This document shows positions 46,965 through 58,242 of a DNA stretch of 64,000 nt, piece by piece. Source of the stretch: Hofstenia miamia (lineage: Eukaryota > Xenacoelomorpha > Acoela); assembly GCA_004352715.1 (NCBI GenBank), contig SCFE01000083.1, positions 351,991-415,990 of the forward strand. The letters are read 5' to 3'. Within the stretch, counting starts at the first letter, position 1, and each line of letters opens with the position of its first letter. Position numbers and translations under genes: made by a program. Below the pieces are notes generated by a model, which was given only the letters and a program-made list of their open reading frames with translations, made no database searches and was not told where the DNA came from.

Positions 46965-48400
46965 CTATTTACCATCTCGTCGTTCTCGTCCCTTCTGCCC
47001 TCGAATCGACATCCGGTTTGAGAACTTCTCCGCACTCGCCTCCTCGTGTTGGTGGTCGGGACTCCCTCGGTTGGTTTGTTGCACTTCACCCGCTTCTTGA
47101 GTGGTTGATGCATCCTTCTCTAATTTCCTAAATGCAGTTATTATATCTATATCCCATATTTCAGGGTTATATATAGTTTTATTTCTTGCAGCCCTCTGGG
47201 GTTGCACTCTCCTTTCCAATTGTTCATCTCCAATGTCCGCTGTGAATTCCTCCTCGAATTCTTCCTCCGGCAGGCTATCTAAATCACACATATCGTACAT
47301 AACCTCTTTGCCGTTTTTTCGGCTTAGTTTAAACTCAGCACTTTCATCTATCTTTGTTTCTTCGATATCTACTGTTGCTCTTTTCAAATTTTGGAAGTGC
47401 AGTAATCTGCTGTTATCTAACATGTACTCATTATTTGGCAGCTCCTGTGTTATTGTATGTGGTCCAGACCAAACCGTTTTTAGTTTACGAACCTGATTCG
47501 TATCTGTTAGTTTCATTGGTGCAAATGCATAGACTTTGTCGCCTACTTTGTGCGCATGCCCGTAAATTTTTTTATTATAGTTTTGCTGCTGTCTCACTGC
47601 TGACTTCTTCGTGTTGTGGCATATTATTTCGTGAATTGCTGCGATATGCTTGCGTAATTGATTTACATAATCGTTATTTAAAGTCTTGCTATAGTCGGTA
47701 TATTGCATTGATAAGGGTGTTGCTGCTTCCCGACCAAACATTGCCTTGAATGGGGTGATTCCTGTTGTCGAGTGCACCGACGTATTATAGAAATATTCTA
47801 TCATCTCGATAACTTCCCTCCATTTATTTCCACCGATCCTTGTTGTTGTTACTCTTATTAATTTTATCAGCGTTCTGTTTAGTCTCTCCACCGCGCAGTT
47901 CGCCTGTGGGTGGTATGCTGTGGTTCTCTCGCTTACTATCTCTAGCATTTTGACCATTTCCTGGAATAGGCCACTCTCGAATTGTGGTCCTTTATCCGAT
48001 ATAATGGTTTCCATTGGTCTGAGACGCAGTATCCACTCCTTCATTACTATTTCGGCTGTGGTTTCCGCAGTTGTGTTCTTCATTGGGACCATCCTTGCGT
48101 ATTTCGTAAAATTATCCACCATCACTAATAGAAATTGATACCCCTCGTTGTCTTTCGAGAGTTGTTCCAGGTCGATGTGGACTATTTCATTCGGTTGTGT
48201 GGCGATTATCTTCTCTAGAGGTGCTCTCTGTATTGGGAACCGTTGGCTATTGTGCAGCAGACACATGGTGCATTTATTGATGATGTCTTCAATTACCTTT
48301 CTCACTGCCATTGTTATAAATCGTCCGTTAAATGTTTTCTCCGTTTGTATTATCCCTAGGTGGCCTTTTTCGTGTATCTGCCGTATCAAATCCCTTTTGA
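46965..48400 (-). CDS. Integrase of A
   Basis: An uninterrupted frame of 474 codons, part of a Pol polyprotein. The zinc finger is HEKGHLGIIQTEKTF...KCTMC (HHCC). The catalytic core has HIDLEQL (Asp), IISDKGPQF (Asp) and HPQANCAVERLNRT (Glu, 35 residues after the second Asp), the full D,D35E triad. FYNTSVHSTTGITPFKAMFG and, further on, VWSGPHTITQELPNN form a GPY/F-type module. A long acidic/basic tail follows. It would insert the cDNA with a 4-bp duplication, as seen at this and the other copies. The start is a Pol-internal residue, not a true initiation codon. Confidence 0.9.
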
Positions 48401-48419
48401 AGTATTCTGGGATTGCAAT

Positions 48420-49290
48420 TCAATTGTTCTGCCCCTCGACATACAGTAACCCATTTCGATTTGTTTTCCATTTGTAACGCTCAAAGTAGCTTGCTGTTAG
48501 CTTTGATAGTGTCATTTGGGGTTCTCTCAATTTCCTTATTATCTGGTTAAAGATCACATCGTCCTGTTGTTTTTCTATGATTTCCTTCTCAGAGATTTCC
48601 TCTTTTATTATGATTGGTAATACCATCTGGCCCTTCTTGTCTACATTGATTTCTGGCAGCTTGTCGTATTGATTATGTGGTAGAAACTGGAAATGCTGCT
48701 TCTCTCCATGTCTATTTTTTCTGCGTCCCTCTGATATTCTGGCAATGATGTCCAAAAGTCTGCGTTGCTATGTAGGGTGCCCTTTTGATGTTCTATTGTG
48801 TATGTAAATTCGTTAAGGTATTCTATTCATCGGGATACAATGCCCGATTTATCTCCTGAGAATTTTTTTAGCCATGCAAGGCTGCTGTTGTTGGTACGTA
48901 CTTGGAACTCTTTCCCAATCAGAAAGTGTCTGAATTTTCTGATACTTTCGACTAGCGCTAGCATTTCTACTTTAGCTGAGCCATAATTCTCCTTGCTTGT
49001 TGATAGTTTATGGCTAAAAAATTGTATCAGTACCTCTTTCCCCTTTTTCATCTGTCTTAGTGTTGCTCCTATGGCGACCTTGCTTACATCACAGTCTAAT
49101 ATGAATGGTTCGTCATAATCTGGTGTGTTAAGTGATGGCAGTTTTGCTAGTTCTTCTTTAATATTGTCCAGTTCCTCCTGCTCCTGCCATGTCCATACGA
49201 ATGGTACCAATTTTCTCATGAGTTTTGTAATCTTCGCGGTTTTCCCTGCAATGTTAGGAATGAATGTACCATAATAATTAATGAAACCCA
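48420..49290 (-). pseudogene. RNase H and linker of A
   Basis: The RNase H N-terminal motif FILDCDVSKVAIGATL (Asp kept), KVEMLALVESIRKFRHFL (Glu kept) and FQVRTNNSSLAWLKKFSG (TDN changed to TNN) are present. The linker with VLPIIIKEEISEKEIIEKQQ continues to the integrase zinc finger. Small frame breaks occur near 48760 and 48825. Confidence 0.85.
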
Positions 49291-49690
49291 TTATTCTTTG
49301 GATGTCCTTCTTGTTATTTGTTTCTCTATCTTTCGTATCATTTCTCTTGCATTGTCTTTCATTGATATTCTCCCTTTTTCTATCGTTCTTCCCAGGAAGT
49401 TGATTTTCTCCTTTAAGATTTTGCATTTGTTGCCATTTATTCGTAGTCCTGCTTTCCCTAGGATTGTTAGCTTTCTGTCCAGTTTTTCTATATGCTCTTG
49501 TATTGTGTCACTTGTTACGATTATATCGTCTATGTATGCGTTGATACCATCCTCCATTCTATGTTTTTTGTTTTTCAGGACTTTTGTTATATATCTTTGA
49601 AATGTTGCTGGCACATTGCATAGCCCGAATGCCATGTAGATCCACTCATACAGCCCGTATGGTGTTATGAATGCTGCCTTTTCAATATCA
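49291..49690 (-). pseudogene. Reverse transcriptase of A, palm and thumb; fingers deleted
   Basis: FITPYGLYEWIYMAFGLCNV, then AYIDDIIVTSDTIQEHIEKL with an intact YIDD box, then LRINGNKCKILKEKINFLGR. Upstream, at about 49690, sequence jumps to the protease-RT spacer (KIVTTTDKPM). About 100 residues of the fingers present in B (42250-42555) are missing. The copy therefore cannot be autonomous. Confidence 0.85.
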
Positions 49691-49937
49691 TTGGCTTGTC
49701 AGTCGTTGTCACTATTTTATGTTTCTCCCCTATTGCCTGCCCCACACTTATCTCTCCATAGTTGAATATTTGCTTATGTAGTCTTAACATGTTTCTTAGC
49801 AGTTGTATTTCCTCTTCATTGAGATGTTGGTAATTCTCATTCTTGATGTCTGGGATTTTGTATTCGTCATCGGTTGCTTTTGTCCCAATGCCCTTGAATC
49901 GGCCTTTGGGAGTACTCGCGACTTGGATGGTGTTCGT
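49691..49937 (-). other. A protease-RT spacer
   Basis: Open minus-strand sequence with LRLHKQIFNYGEISVGQAIG, matching the spacer in D (HDVFNYGSISVDKAVGEQ). Ends at the gap. Confidence 0.6.
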
Positions 49938-50937
49938 NNNNNNNNNNNNNNNNNNNNNNNNNNNNNNNNNNNNNNNNNNNNNNNNNNNNNNNNNNNNNNN
50001 NNNNNNNNNNNNNNNNNNNNNNNNNNNNNNNNNNNNNNNNNNNNNNNNNNNNNNNNNNNNNNNNNNNNNNNNNNNNNNNNNNNNNNNNNNNNNNNNNNNN
50101 NNNNNNNNNNNNNNNNNNNNNNNNNNNNNNNNNNNNNNNNNNNNNNNNNNNNNNNNNNNNNNNNNNNNNNNNNNNNNNNNNNNNNNNNNNNNNNNNNNNN
50201 NNNNNNNNNNNNNNNNNNNNNNNNNNNNNNNNNNNNNNNNNNNNNNNNNNNNNNNNNNNNNNNNNNNNNNNNNNNNNNNNNNNNNNNNNNNNNNNNNNNN
50301 NNNNNNNNNNNNNNNNNNNNNNNNNNNNNNNNNNNNNNNNNNNNNNNNNNNNNNNNNNNNNNNNNNNNNNNNNNNNNNNNNNNNNNNNNNNNNNNNNNNN
50401 NNNNNNNNNNNNNNNNNNNNNNNNNNNNNNNNNNNNNNNNNNNNNNNNNNNNNNNNNNNNNNNNNNNNNNNNNNNNNNNNNNNNNNNNNNNNNNNNNNNN
50501 NNNNNNNNNNNNNNNNNNNNNNNNNNNNNNNNNNNNNNNNNNNNNNNNNNNNNNNNNNNNNNNNNNNNNNNNNNNNNNNNNNNNNNNNNNNNNNNNNNNN
50601 NNNNNNNNNNNNNNNNNNNNNNNNNNNNNNNNNNNNNNNNNNNNNNNNNNNNNNNNNNNNNNNNNNNNNNNNNNNNNNNNNNNNNNNNNNNNNNNNNNNN
50701 NNNNNNNNNNNNNNNNNNNNNNNNNNNNNNNNNNNNNNNNNNNNNNNNNNNNNNNNNNNNNNNNNNNNNNNNNNNNNNNNNNNNNNNNNNNNNNNNNNNN
50801 NNNNNNNNNNNNNNNNNNNNNNNNNNNNNNNNNNNNNNNNNNNNNNNNNNNNNNNNNNNNNNNNNNNNNNNNNNNNNNNNNNNNNNNNNNNNNNNNNNNN
50901 NNNNNNNNNNNNNNNNNNNNNNNNNNNNNNNNNNNNN
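49938..50937. other. Assembly gap (1000 N)
   Basis: Exactly 1000 N, the usual placeholder for an unknown gap. Long open frames across it are artefacts. Confidence 0.97.
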
Positions 50938-51673
50938 GTTGACCCAGATATTCAAGAGATCAGTGAAGAATCGGAAATGGACACTTCAGAACAGCCGTCA
51001 ACAAGTTCATTCACAACACATAGTTCACAGCCATTCTTACATAGACAATCATCCACCACCACAAAGTCATTGAGATCAGAGGAGTGAGAAAGTAGAATGA
51101 CGAAAATTGGGAAAGATAAAATCCACCCATATTTTATAGCAAATAGGAAAATATGTTACAATTCTCAAGATAATTTGTCACCAGAAACAAAAAGATTTTT
51201 ACAACAGAACTCATCTGCAAAAGAAACAGAGGCGTCAGCAATCCCCATAGTAATCGACAAATAAAATAGGCCAGAATGCAACATGATTGTAGCATATTTA
51301 AGAGATATGAAGGAAGCATTCAACTGACCTTACTTCAAAAGTATGGTACATATAATGTTTGAAGAAAAGTTCACACTAAAAGATGTACAGAAATTGATTA
51401 AAAATAAAAATAAGCTGATAGAGAAATGTGAACAAGTCAATCTAGACAGAGAGCACTTAATGATGATATATTTCATGAAACAAGCAGAGATGGTCTCTAG
51501 GAACTTGGAAGAACATATCAAAGAAATGCTGAAAATGGCTAAATAAAATAAGATGAAAGTAATACTGATCGTGAGAACACAAGAAGGAGAGGAAGTACCA
51601 GACTTTCTACAAAATTTAGAAGACAAATTGGAGAATATTTTTATAATGGCAAAAAAGTGGAGAAACAATATAA
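50938..51673 (+). pseudogene. Plus-strand ORF3 fragment of a further family member
   Basis: A Ser/Thr-rich linker (DTSEQPSTSSFTTHSSQ) is followed by an ATG at 51097 (MTKIGKDKIHPYFIANRK) and the ORF3 N-terminal blocks FEEKFTLKDVQKLIKNK and NLDREHLMMIYFMK. Several stops. It breaks off exactly at the LTR start (51674). Its orientation is opposite to the rest of A, and sequence divergence from A's own ORF3 shows it comes from another copy. Confidence 0.7.
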
Positions 51674-52824
51674 TGTAACATCCTCCACCTAGCTTATTAC
51701 GCCGTGTCTAATTACTGTTAAGGAATGCTTGGTAAACTGCGGGTGAGGTGTTACCCATTTGTTGAACCATCAGACTTTTCTCTCTTATTAACTAGTTATG
51801 TTAATTAAGTAATTGAGTATTAACCATCACTGTTTAGGTGACTGGGCAGTATGATGTTTCCTCTTCAGTTGTTCCATGGGCTCCTGCCCGAAGCCGATCT
51901 CCACAAGACAGCTCCTCTCCTTCTTGACCAATGATTGAGTCCACGACACCACCTCAGCTCAACTGGAATTAGTTATGTGTACCCTACGTTAGCTCGGTGT
52001 GTGCACTCAAGTAAAGTTGTAACTGACTTAAACTCAAAGTTGTAAAGTGTTTGTTGTTTTGATTTAATAAAAGCAACCGGGCATTGACACTAACTGCATT
52101 TACATAATATTAAAATAGCCATTACCGTAAAACTATTGGCTTAATTATTCAAATAACAAGATTGCAGTTTCCTATACCTACATTTAATAGTGTTACATGT
52201 AAGGTCATTTATGAAGTCAATTATAGTCGAGTCTCCTACATTTAAGAATATATAAATATCCCTAAGTGTCGACTATCCAGTCGTTTCAGGCATTGATTAT
52301 TTCATACATGTATTGATCGATAGTCAGACTAGGCAAGAATCAAAAAACTCCTAACCGTAACATAGGTGCAGTTTCGTGACTGGCACAAGGACCCTAGAAT
52401 CGATCCCGTGATGGAATCCAGCCACTACTCGACACAACTTGCCTAGCTGCACATTTTATTAAATAATCAAACCAGATAAGAGTAGAAATGAAAATTAAAT
52501 AAACTCCGAAGAATTTATTGTTCATCAAAATTATGGTTGAATCAATGCTATTTATAAAATTTCTACAAAAGTACCTGCTGATTTTAAATTTCAAATGATT
52601 TGTCTGCCAATATGGCTGTTCCTACGTAAGCGTTAGTTTGCTCAATTTAATTTGTCAAATGTTTCTTGATTGGCTAACAAGTTTTCTTATTTTGAACAAT
52701 ATTAAATCTTAGTTGCATCTTACAAAAATAACTAAAGATCATTAACCAAATTCTTACAATTAATTTTAATTACTATTAATCATTCAATGTTGTTCAGCTT
52801 AGTTGCTTTTTGGATGATGCTACA
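51674..52824 (-). repeat. A 5' LTR, complete
   Basis: 1151 bases, TGTAACATCCTCC to GGATGATGCTACA, followed by GTAG. No primer site was found directly inside it because the plus-strand ORF3 fragment abuts it. Confidence 0.85.
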
Positions 52825-52940
52825 GTAGGCTATCCAGCCCTTTTACTGATGTCAATTATTAAATACATGTAAATGAAAGAATTGATAACCAGCTAAATGG
52901 AGAAAAACTCCTAGTTGTATACCTAACCTAAATGCAGATT

Positions 52941-55366
52941 CCCCAAGTAGCAAGCCATCAATAGGCCATTATTGGTCCATTATTGGTGCCAATATTGGCC
53001 ATTATTGGCATTTGGCCACTGGAACAATATTGGTCCATTAATAAAAACCAACCATGAGCCAACCATTTACCAATAATAGCCATCAATTTACCAACAATGA
53101 GCCATCAATTCACCATTAAAAGCCAATATTTACCAACAAAAAGCCATTCATAAACCAATAACTGCCAACAATTTGCCATCCATTGAACTATTAGGCGTCA
53201 AATTAATAATGAGATAGCAAATCATTTGCAAAAATCGTTTTTAACAGTTGTACTACTTTAATAACTTAGAAGATACCTTAAACAGCAAATTTAATTACTA
53301 TATATAGAAATAAATGAATTACATTATAAATATACTTGGACATTGCACAATTCAACAAATAAAACACAAACAAAATAAAATATTTAACAAAATAAAAATG
53401 TGAATGATGATGAATTTTGCTTCACCTCAATATTGAGAATACAAACAACAACAACTGCAATGCAAGCACAGCTTTATATGGGTTCCAACATATTCCACTG
53501 CCTGTTGAATAGTATCAGAGATGACGTCTAAATGTAGCAATAATATTCATTAGTTAAAAAATTATTTGGCACTCAAAAATTAAATATTATAGCAAAGTCT
53601 TAAGGCTAAGGTATAGAATAGGGTGTATGTGGAACACACAGATAAAATAAGGACTAATATATATTTGCATAATTAACCAAATTTGTAGAAAGCAGTATAT
53701 ATTCAAGAACAATATCTCAGAAAACTGGGAATTCATTCTTAAAACAATTGCAAGATATGAAGTATATTTATGCAAATTTATACATTTTTAGTTTAAATCA
53801 AGTACTTACCTTAGGTGAAATTTGGAAATACAATTTGGTAAAAACATAAATCCATTAATTTTGATTACTCAATTTGTTTTATTTGTATTATTATAGCAAC
53901 TTATATATGCTCTTTGTTGAGTACATAATCTAATGAGGTAATTTGTTTATAAAAATTTAAATCATTCTTTTTGTTATTAAAAATATTTACATTAAGAACA
54001 TAATACACGAATTATAGTCCCTGTTTGAATGATTGAAGAACACTATTTATTTCTCTTATGCCTCTTTGATGAGTTTCATTACAATAAAATGTTAATGACA
54101 ACACAACAACCAACAGATTTAAATGTCAAAACAAGATGTAAGGATTTGTAATTGAAGAACCTGTTAATTGACAAAATTGCTAAATCACTAGAATTATGTA
54201 AAGAGGAACTGCAGGCTGTTGGATGCAAAACAAGTGAAATGACCCTGCCTTTGATTATAGCTTTATGAAGAATCAGTTAACTGACACCATTTAAGATAAG
54301 ATACAAATGTAAGCTAAAAATTGGATTTCTCTTTTTAAATCAATTTGCACATAATGGATTTTTGCACAATATGCTTCAATTATAAAGGCTCTATGTTGAG
54401 TTGCATATACATGTTCAATATACGTATGAAAATATATAATTCTATTCATTATACTTAATTCATATAACAGCTTGAGAAAATTTATTTAAATTTTCAGCAA
54501 TAATTGCATCTCAAAAGGCCCATGGTAATTGCACTCAGGCAATACTGTACATCTGTACTATACAAAATATATTTATAGCAATATTAGCAGAATGTATAAC
54601 ATTTATGCATTAAAAATGTATGCAACATGGTCACATTAGCTGTGAATTCAGTTTTACTAANNNNNNNNNNNNNNNNNNNNNNNNNNNNNNNNNNNNNNNN
54701 NNNNNNNNNNNNNNNNNNNNNNNNNNNNNNNNNNNNNNNNNNNNNNNNNNNNNNNNNNNNNNNNNNNNNNNNNNNNNNNNNNNNNNNNNNNNNNNNNNNN
54801 NNNNNNNNNNNNNNNNNNNNNNNNNNNNNNNNNTCACATTAGCTGTGAATTCAGTTTTACTAATTAGTAAACAAAATGTGAAAAGAGAACAGATTCTCTG
54901 AAAATACAAAGCATATCAAAGAAAATTAAAATAGAACAAAAGAGAATATGAAATAATTCAATTTCACAATTTTAGGAATTTTAATAGTCAATCAAATAAA
55001 TATTTGTTCATTTACATAAAAGAAATTACATACTATAAAATAATTGAAGCAGGACATTTTGACTGAAATTCAATTACACAACCATGCTGCTAAAGTTTGG
55101 AATTTTCATCTTGCAAAAATCTAAAATGTGAATTAACAGCTATCCAAAATAAATAAAATATTATAGTTTATTAGAACTGCGCAATGTCCAATTATAAATA
55201 AATAAAAAAATATAACAAATGAGTGACTATCTAATTTAGAAAAATATCAACATTTTAACATTAAATGATTTATTTCAATCGTTTTGCATGACCTCAATCT
55301 CTATCTATTGAGTTTCTTAACCAAATTTTAATTTGATCTTGAATCTCCTTTTCCATAACTGCTGCC
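52941..55366. mobile_element. Unclassified insertion in LTR F with CCAATA/GCCATT repeats
   Basis: Starts CCCCAAGTAGCAAGCCATC. The first 240 bases are made of degenerate GCCAATATTGGCC, CCATTATTGG and ACCAACAATGAGCC units. The remainder is AT-rich with no gene. LTR F sequence of about 50 bases (AGCTAAATGGAGAAAAACTC) occurs on both sides, so the right border may be a recombination or assembly join. Contains the gap 54661-54833. Confidence 0.45.
54661..54833. other. Assembly gap (173 N), flanks overlap
   Basis: The 30 bases before the gap (TCACATTAGCTGTGAATTCA and following) are repeated exactly after it, so the two contigs probably overlap and nothing is missing. Confidence 0.85.
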
Positions 55367-56047
55367 AGCTAAATGGAGAAAAACTCCTATTTGTGTACCT
55401 AACATAAATGCAGGTTCATGGCTTGGATCAAGGACCCTCAAGTTGCTCCTGATATGTGCCCAAACCACTACTACTGCATTTACCATTTAGCTTGGCATTC
55501 TGTATAAATAAGCAAACTGATATAAAATCTAAAGATAAGATTTTTGAAGAATTTACTTCAACAATTTCAAAAATGATTTCTCACATATTTATAGTAAACT
55601 TCCAAAAAGTACCTGTTGTTCAAAATTCAAAGTTAGATCATCTGCCAAAAATGGCAAAAAATAATGGAAGCGAATTCGCCCCTTCATTTGGTCAAATTTG
55701 ATGACAAATACTAATTTGCTATATTATTACTTAGTTGCATTTACAAAGATAATGTGATAATTAAACTTAAATTGTTTTTTAAACAAAGTACCTGTTGTTT
55801 GAATTTCAAATTTGTTTCTCTGCCAAAATGGCTAAAATAATGGAAGTGAATTCGCCCCCTTCATTTAGTCAAAATTTGAAGACAGGTACTAATTTGGTAT
55901 GTTATTACTTGGTTGCATTTACAAAGATAATCTGATAATTAAACTTAAATTGTTTTTCTAATTAACAATCATAATTCAATAATAGTTTTGTCTAATCATC
56001 TGATCTTCTTTCTTCTTTAGCAGCATTATGCTTTGGATTATGCTACA

Positions 56048-56341
56048 ATATGGCAATAAATTGTTGTTGGTGTCTATCACTACTAATGATTGCTTGAAGG
56101 TTGTGTTTGCTATCCAGATTTGTACTGCAATGAGCTTGCCCTTTGTTTCTATGTATTCTCCAGATGCATTGATTAGTCTTTTGTTTGATTGTCCTAAATC
56201 CTCTTGTTTAAATCCTAGCTTTGTTGCACATTCATCTGTTATTATTAATGTTGCTGCTCCTGTATTGATTGTTGCCTTTGTCAGTATCCCATTTATTGTT
56301 ATCATTATTGTATTAATATTGTTCAGATTTGTCATAATCAT
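56048..56341 (-). pseudogene. B protease N-terminal piece
   Basis: GILTKATINTGAATLIITDE is the active-site strand with D-T-G-A changed to N-T-G-A, followed by ANTTFKQSLVVIDTNNNLLP. It is cut at LLPY by LTR F; the continuation is at 42834-42641. The Asp-to-Asn change would inactivate it. Confidence 0.82.
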
Positions 56342-56442
56342 TATTGGTGCTCAGTTTTTTAGAATTGGTGCTCAAGCTAGTTTTCTGATTCTTCTTCAGT
56401 TTGGGGATCTTCTAAAATTCTGCTTCAGATTCAATTATGTCC

Positions 56443-58051
56443 TCATCTTTGTAGTTGTGCTTCCTCCTCTCTTATCATGTTAATTTGTTTTCTGCACTTG
56501 TCTTTCCTATTCCCCTTCTTTCCACAGTTGTAACACTTAATGTCTCTTTCTCTAACTTTCTTTGACTTTCCCTTTTTGTTTTTTACATTGATGAACTTCT
56601 CTGTCTTATTTTCCTTATAAGGTTTGGTGTTTGCTGTCTGTGTTTTTAACTGTTTTGCCATTCTGTCAGCTTTTCCTTGTTTCATACTGCTTTTTCATAG
56701 ATGCAGGCATTATATTCAATGGTTGCCTGTATATCTATGGCTTTCCTAATCATTTTTCCCAATTTGTCATCCATGTCACACTTGATTTCAAATTGTGTTC
56801 TAATATTTTCTGGCATTCCCTTGCAAATGTGGGAAAAAAGGTCATATTTTGAATATTTTTTTCCCCTAGAGCTGAGTGTTACCAATCATTCTACCTGCTG
56901 GATGTAATTTTGTATATCATCTGTCTTTATCATATTTGTTGATTTCAGTATAATTTGGTATTGATTTTTAAAGTTTTTATTTTCATAGTACTCTACAAAG
57001 TCTCCAATTAGCAATTTGTAATCCCATTTCATATCAGTGTCTAAGAGTAGATAGTGTTGGGATGCTGCTCCTGCTAAATATAATAAAATCTTGCCACTGC
57101 CACTTGTTAGCTTATTTTCCTCTTGGCCATTGTGATCTTGAACATTTGCAGCCATTCAAGGAATATTGGATTGTAACTATCAACCTTTCCATTGAATTTC
57201 AGCAGGGTTGACTTGCATTGTATCATATCATTATGACTGTACTCTGGTAGCATTAAGCTCTTGTAGGTTGGTCTCCTTTGCATGTTTATGTTTTCATTTA
57301 TTGTGAGCTGGTTAGTTACTGCTTTTGTGATTTTGTCAATGATTTTTTTCTTTTCCTATTCCTCTTCTGCTTCTCTGAATTGTTTCTTAAAATTGATGGG
57401 TGACACCTGTAGGCTTCTTTCTTTTAATTGCTCAACTGTTATTTAATGCATTTGTATTGCCCTCTGATTTTCCTCTTCATGTCCCTGTATTGCTCTTAGT
57501 TTGTGTCTCAGATCTTCTAACTCTCACATTTGGTTTTCACAATTCTTGTCTCTGTCCAATTCTGTTGATCTGAGTTTATCTTTGAGCTGTTCTAGTTCTT
57601 GTGCTTGTATGTTGTTGTCTAGAATTAGCTGCCTGTTCTTGTCTTCTAATTGTCAGCATATCTTTTCCCATTTTGCATTCTGTTCCTGGAAGCATTTGTT
57701 TGATTGTGCTAGCTGGGTTGTTAGTGCTTTGATGTCCCTTTGAAAAATTTCACTTTGGTTTTCAAGGTGATTGTCCATTTCTATTTTTAATTTGCTCATT
57801 GCATTTTCATTCTCCTGCTCTAGTTTTGCCATTCTTTCCACCAATTGTATCTTGGCTGTCAGTATTGTTTCTGTTTCATTTGTTTGTCTTAGGATATTTA
57901 AGACCATGCTGGATCCTGTTTCTGGGGACATATGTAGGGTTTCTAGTTCTGTAGGGGATACATCTGATTCTGAATGTTTTCTCATTGGGGTGGGAGTTGT
58001 TTTACTTGTGCCTTTCTTGGCACTAACTCTTTTTCCTCTTGTATTTTTCAT
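56443..58051 (-). pseudogene. Gag of B
   Basis: The start MKNTRGKRVSAKKGTSKT is at 58051. A long coiled coil of heptad-like residues follows (57950-57653, ERMAKLEQENENAMSKLKIE). The capsid-like region is at 57155-56690 (MKWDYKLLIGDFVEYYENKN; GMPENIRTQFEIKCDMDDKL). The zinc knuckle CYNCGKKGNRKDKC at about 56540 has the CCHC spacing but Asn in place of His. Frameshifts lie between the pieces. Confidence 0.75.
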
Positions 58052-58242
58052 TCTGATTTATGATTAGTAGTGGCTTGCAGTTCAGTACAATTGTTTGTTT
58101 CTGAACCTACTTTAAGTTAGGTGTAGTGGTTGTAGCTGACTATTTGCTGTATTGGTGGTTTTCTTCACATGTCTTCTGCTATTGCATGTCATGGTTGTGT
58201 TTCTTAATTTTTGACTTCAAGTCCTGAGTCAGGATGTTGGCT
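58052..58242 (-). other. B 5' leader
   Basis: Non-coding sequence between 5' LTR and gag. No convincing tRNA-complementary primer site could be named; the bases next to the LTR (AGCCAACATCCTGAC in sense) do not start with TGG. Confidence 0.4.

Larger units (their letters stand above)
43416..52824 (-). mobile_element. LTR retrotransposon A, innermost and CpG-rich
   Basis: Flanked by GTAG (43412-43415 and 52825-52828) inside LTR F. LTR copies start TGTAACATCCTCCACC at 43416 (cut by a gap) and at 51674 (complete, ending GGATGATGCTACA). Internal genes on the minus strand: part of the protease-RT spacer, RT (with deletion), RNase H, integrase, ORF3. Gag and protease are missing behind the 1000-N gap. 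LTR copies differ by roughly 8% by eye. A plus-strand ORF3 fragment (50938-51673) next to the right LTR does not fit this orientation. Confidence 0.8.
42839..56047 (-). mobile_element. LTR F (B-type, probably solo) inserted in B protease
   Basis: Its parts are 42839-43415, 52825-52940 and about 55367-56047. It begins TGTAGCATCTGCTACC and ends GGATTATGCTACA like the B LTRs. Flanks are ATAT (42835-42838 and 56048-56051). No internal genes of its own are seen, so it is best read as a solo LTR later opened by element A and by an unclassified insertion. A tandem duplication of about 190 bases occurs inside it (55601-55975). Confidence 0.8.

Noticed and set aside
49803-51087. Long open frames across the 1000-N gap
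   Set aside because: They consist almost entirely of X and are gap artefacts.
43416-52824. An ambisense retroelement with divergent genes
   Set aside because: The plus-strand ORF3 piece next to the A LTR is from a different copy and borders an assembly gap. Nested insertion or misjoin explains it more simply.
36951-56047. B-type LTRs as stand-alone 1.1-kb transposons inserted into ORFs
   Set aside because: Paired flanks (ATAA/ATAG around 36951-59074) and collinear minus-strand genes between the two copies show true LTRs. Only F behaves as a solo LTR.
56028-56483. Hydrophobic 151-codon plus-strand frame
   Set aside because: It is the antisense shadow of the B protease; hydrophobicity arises from reading Asn/Lys/Thr-rich codons backwards.
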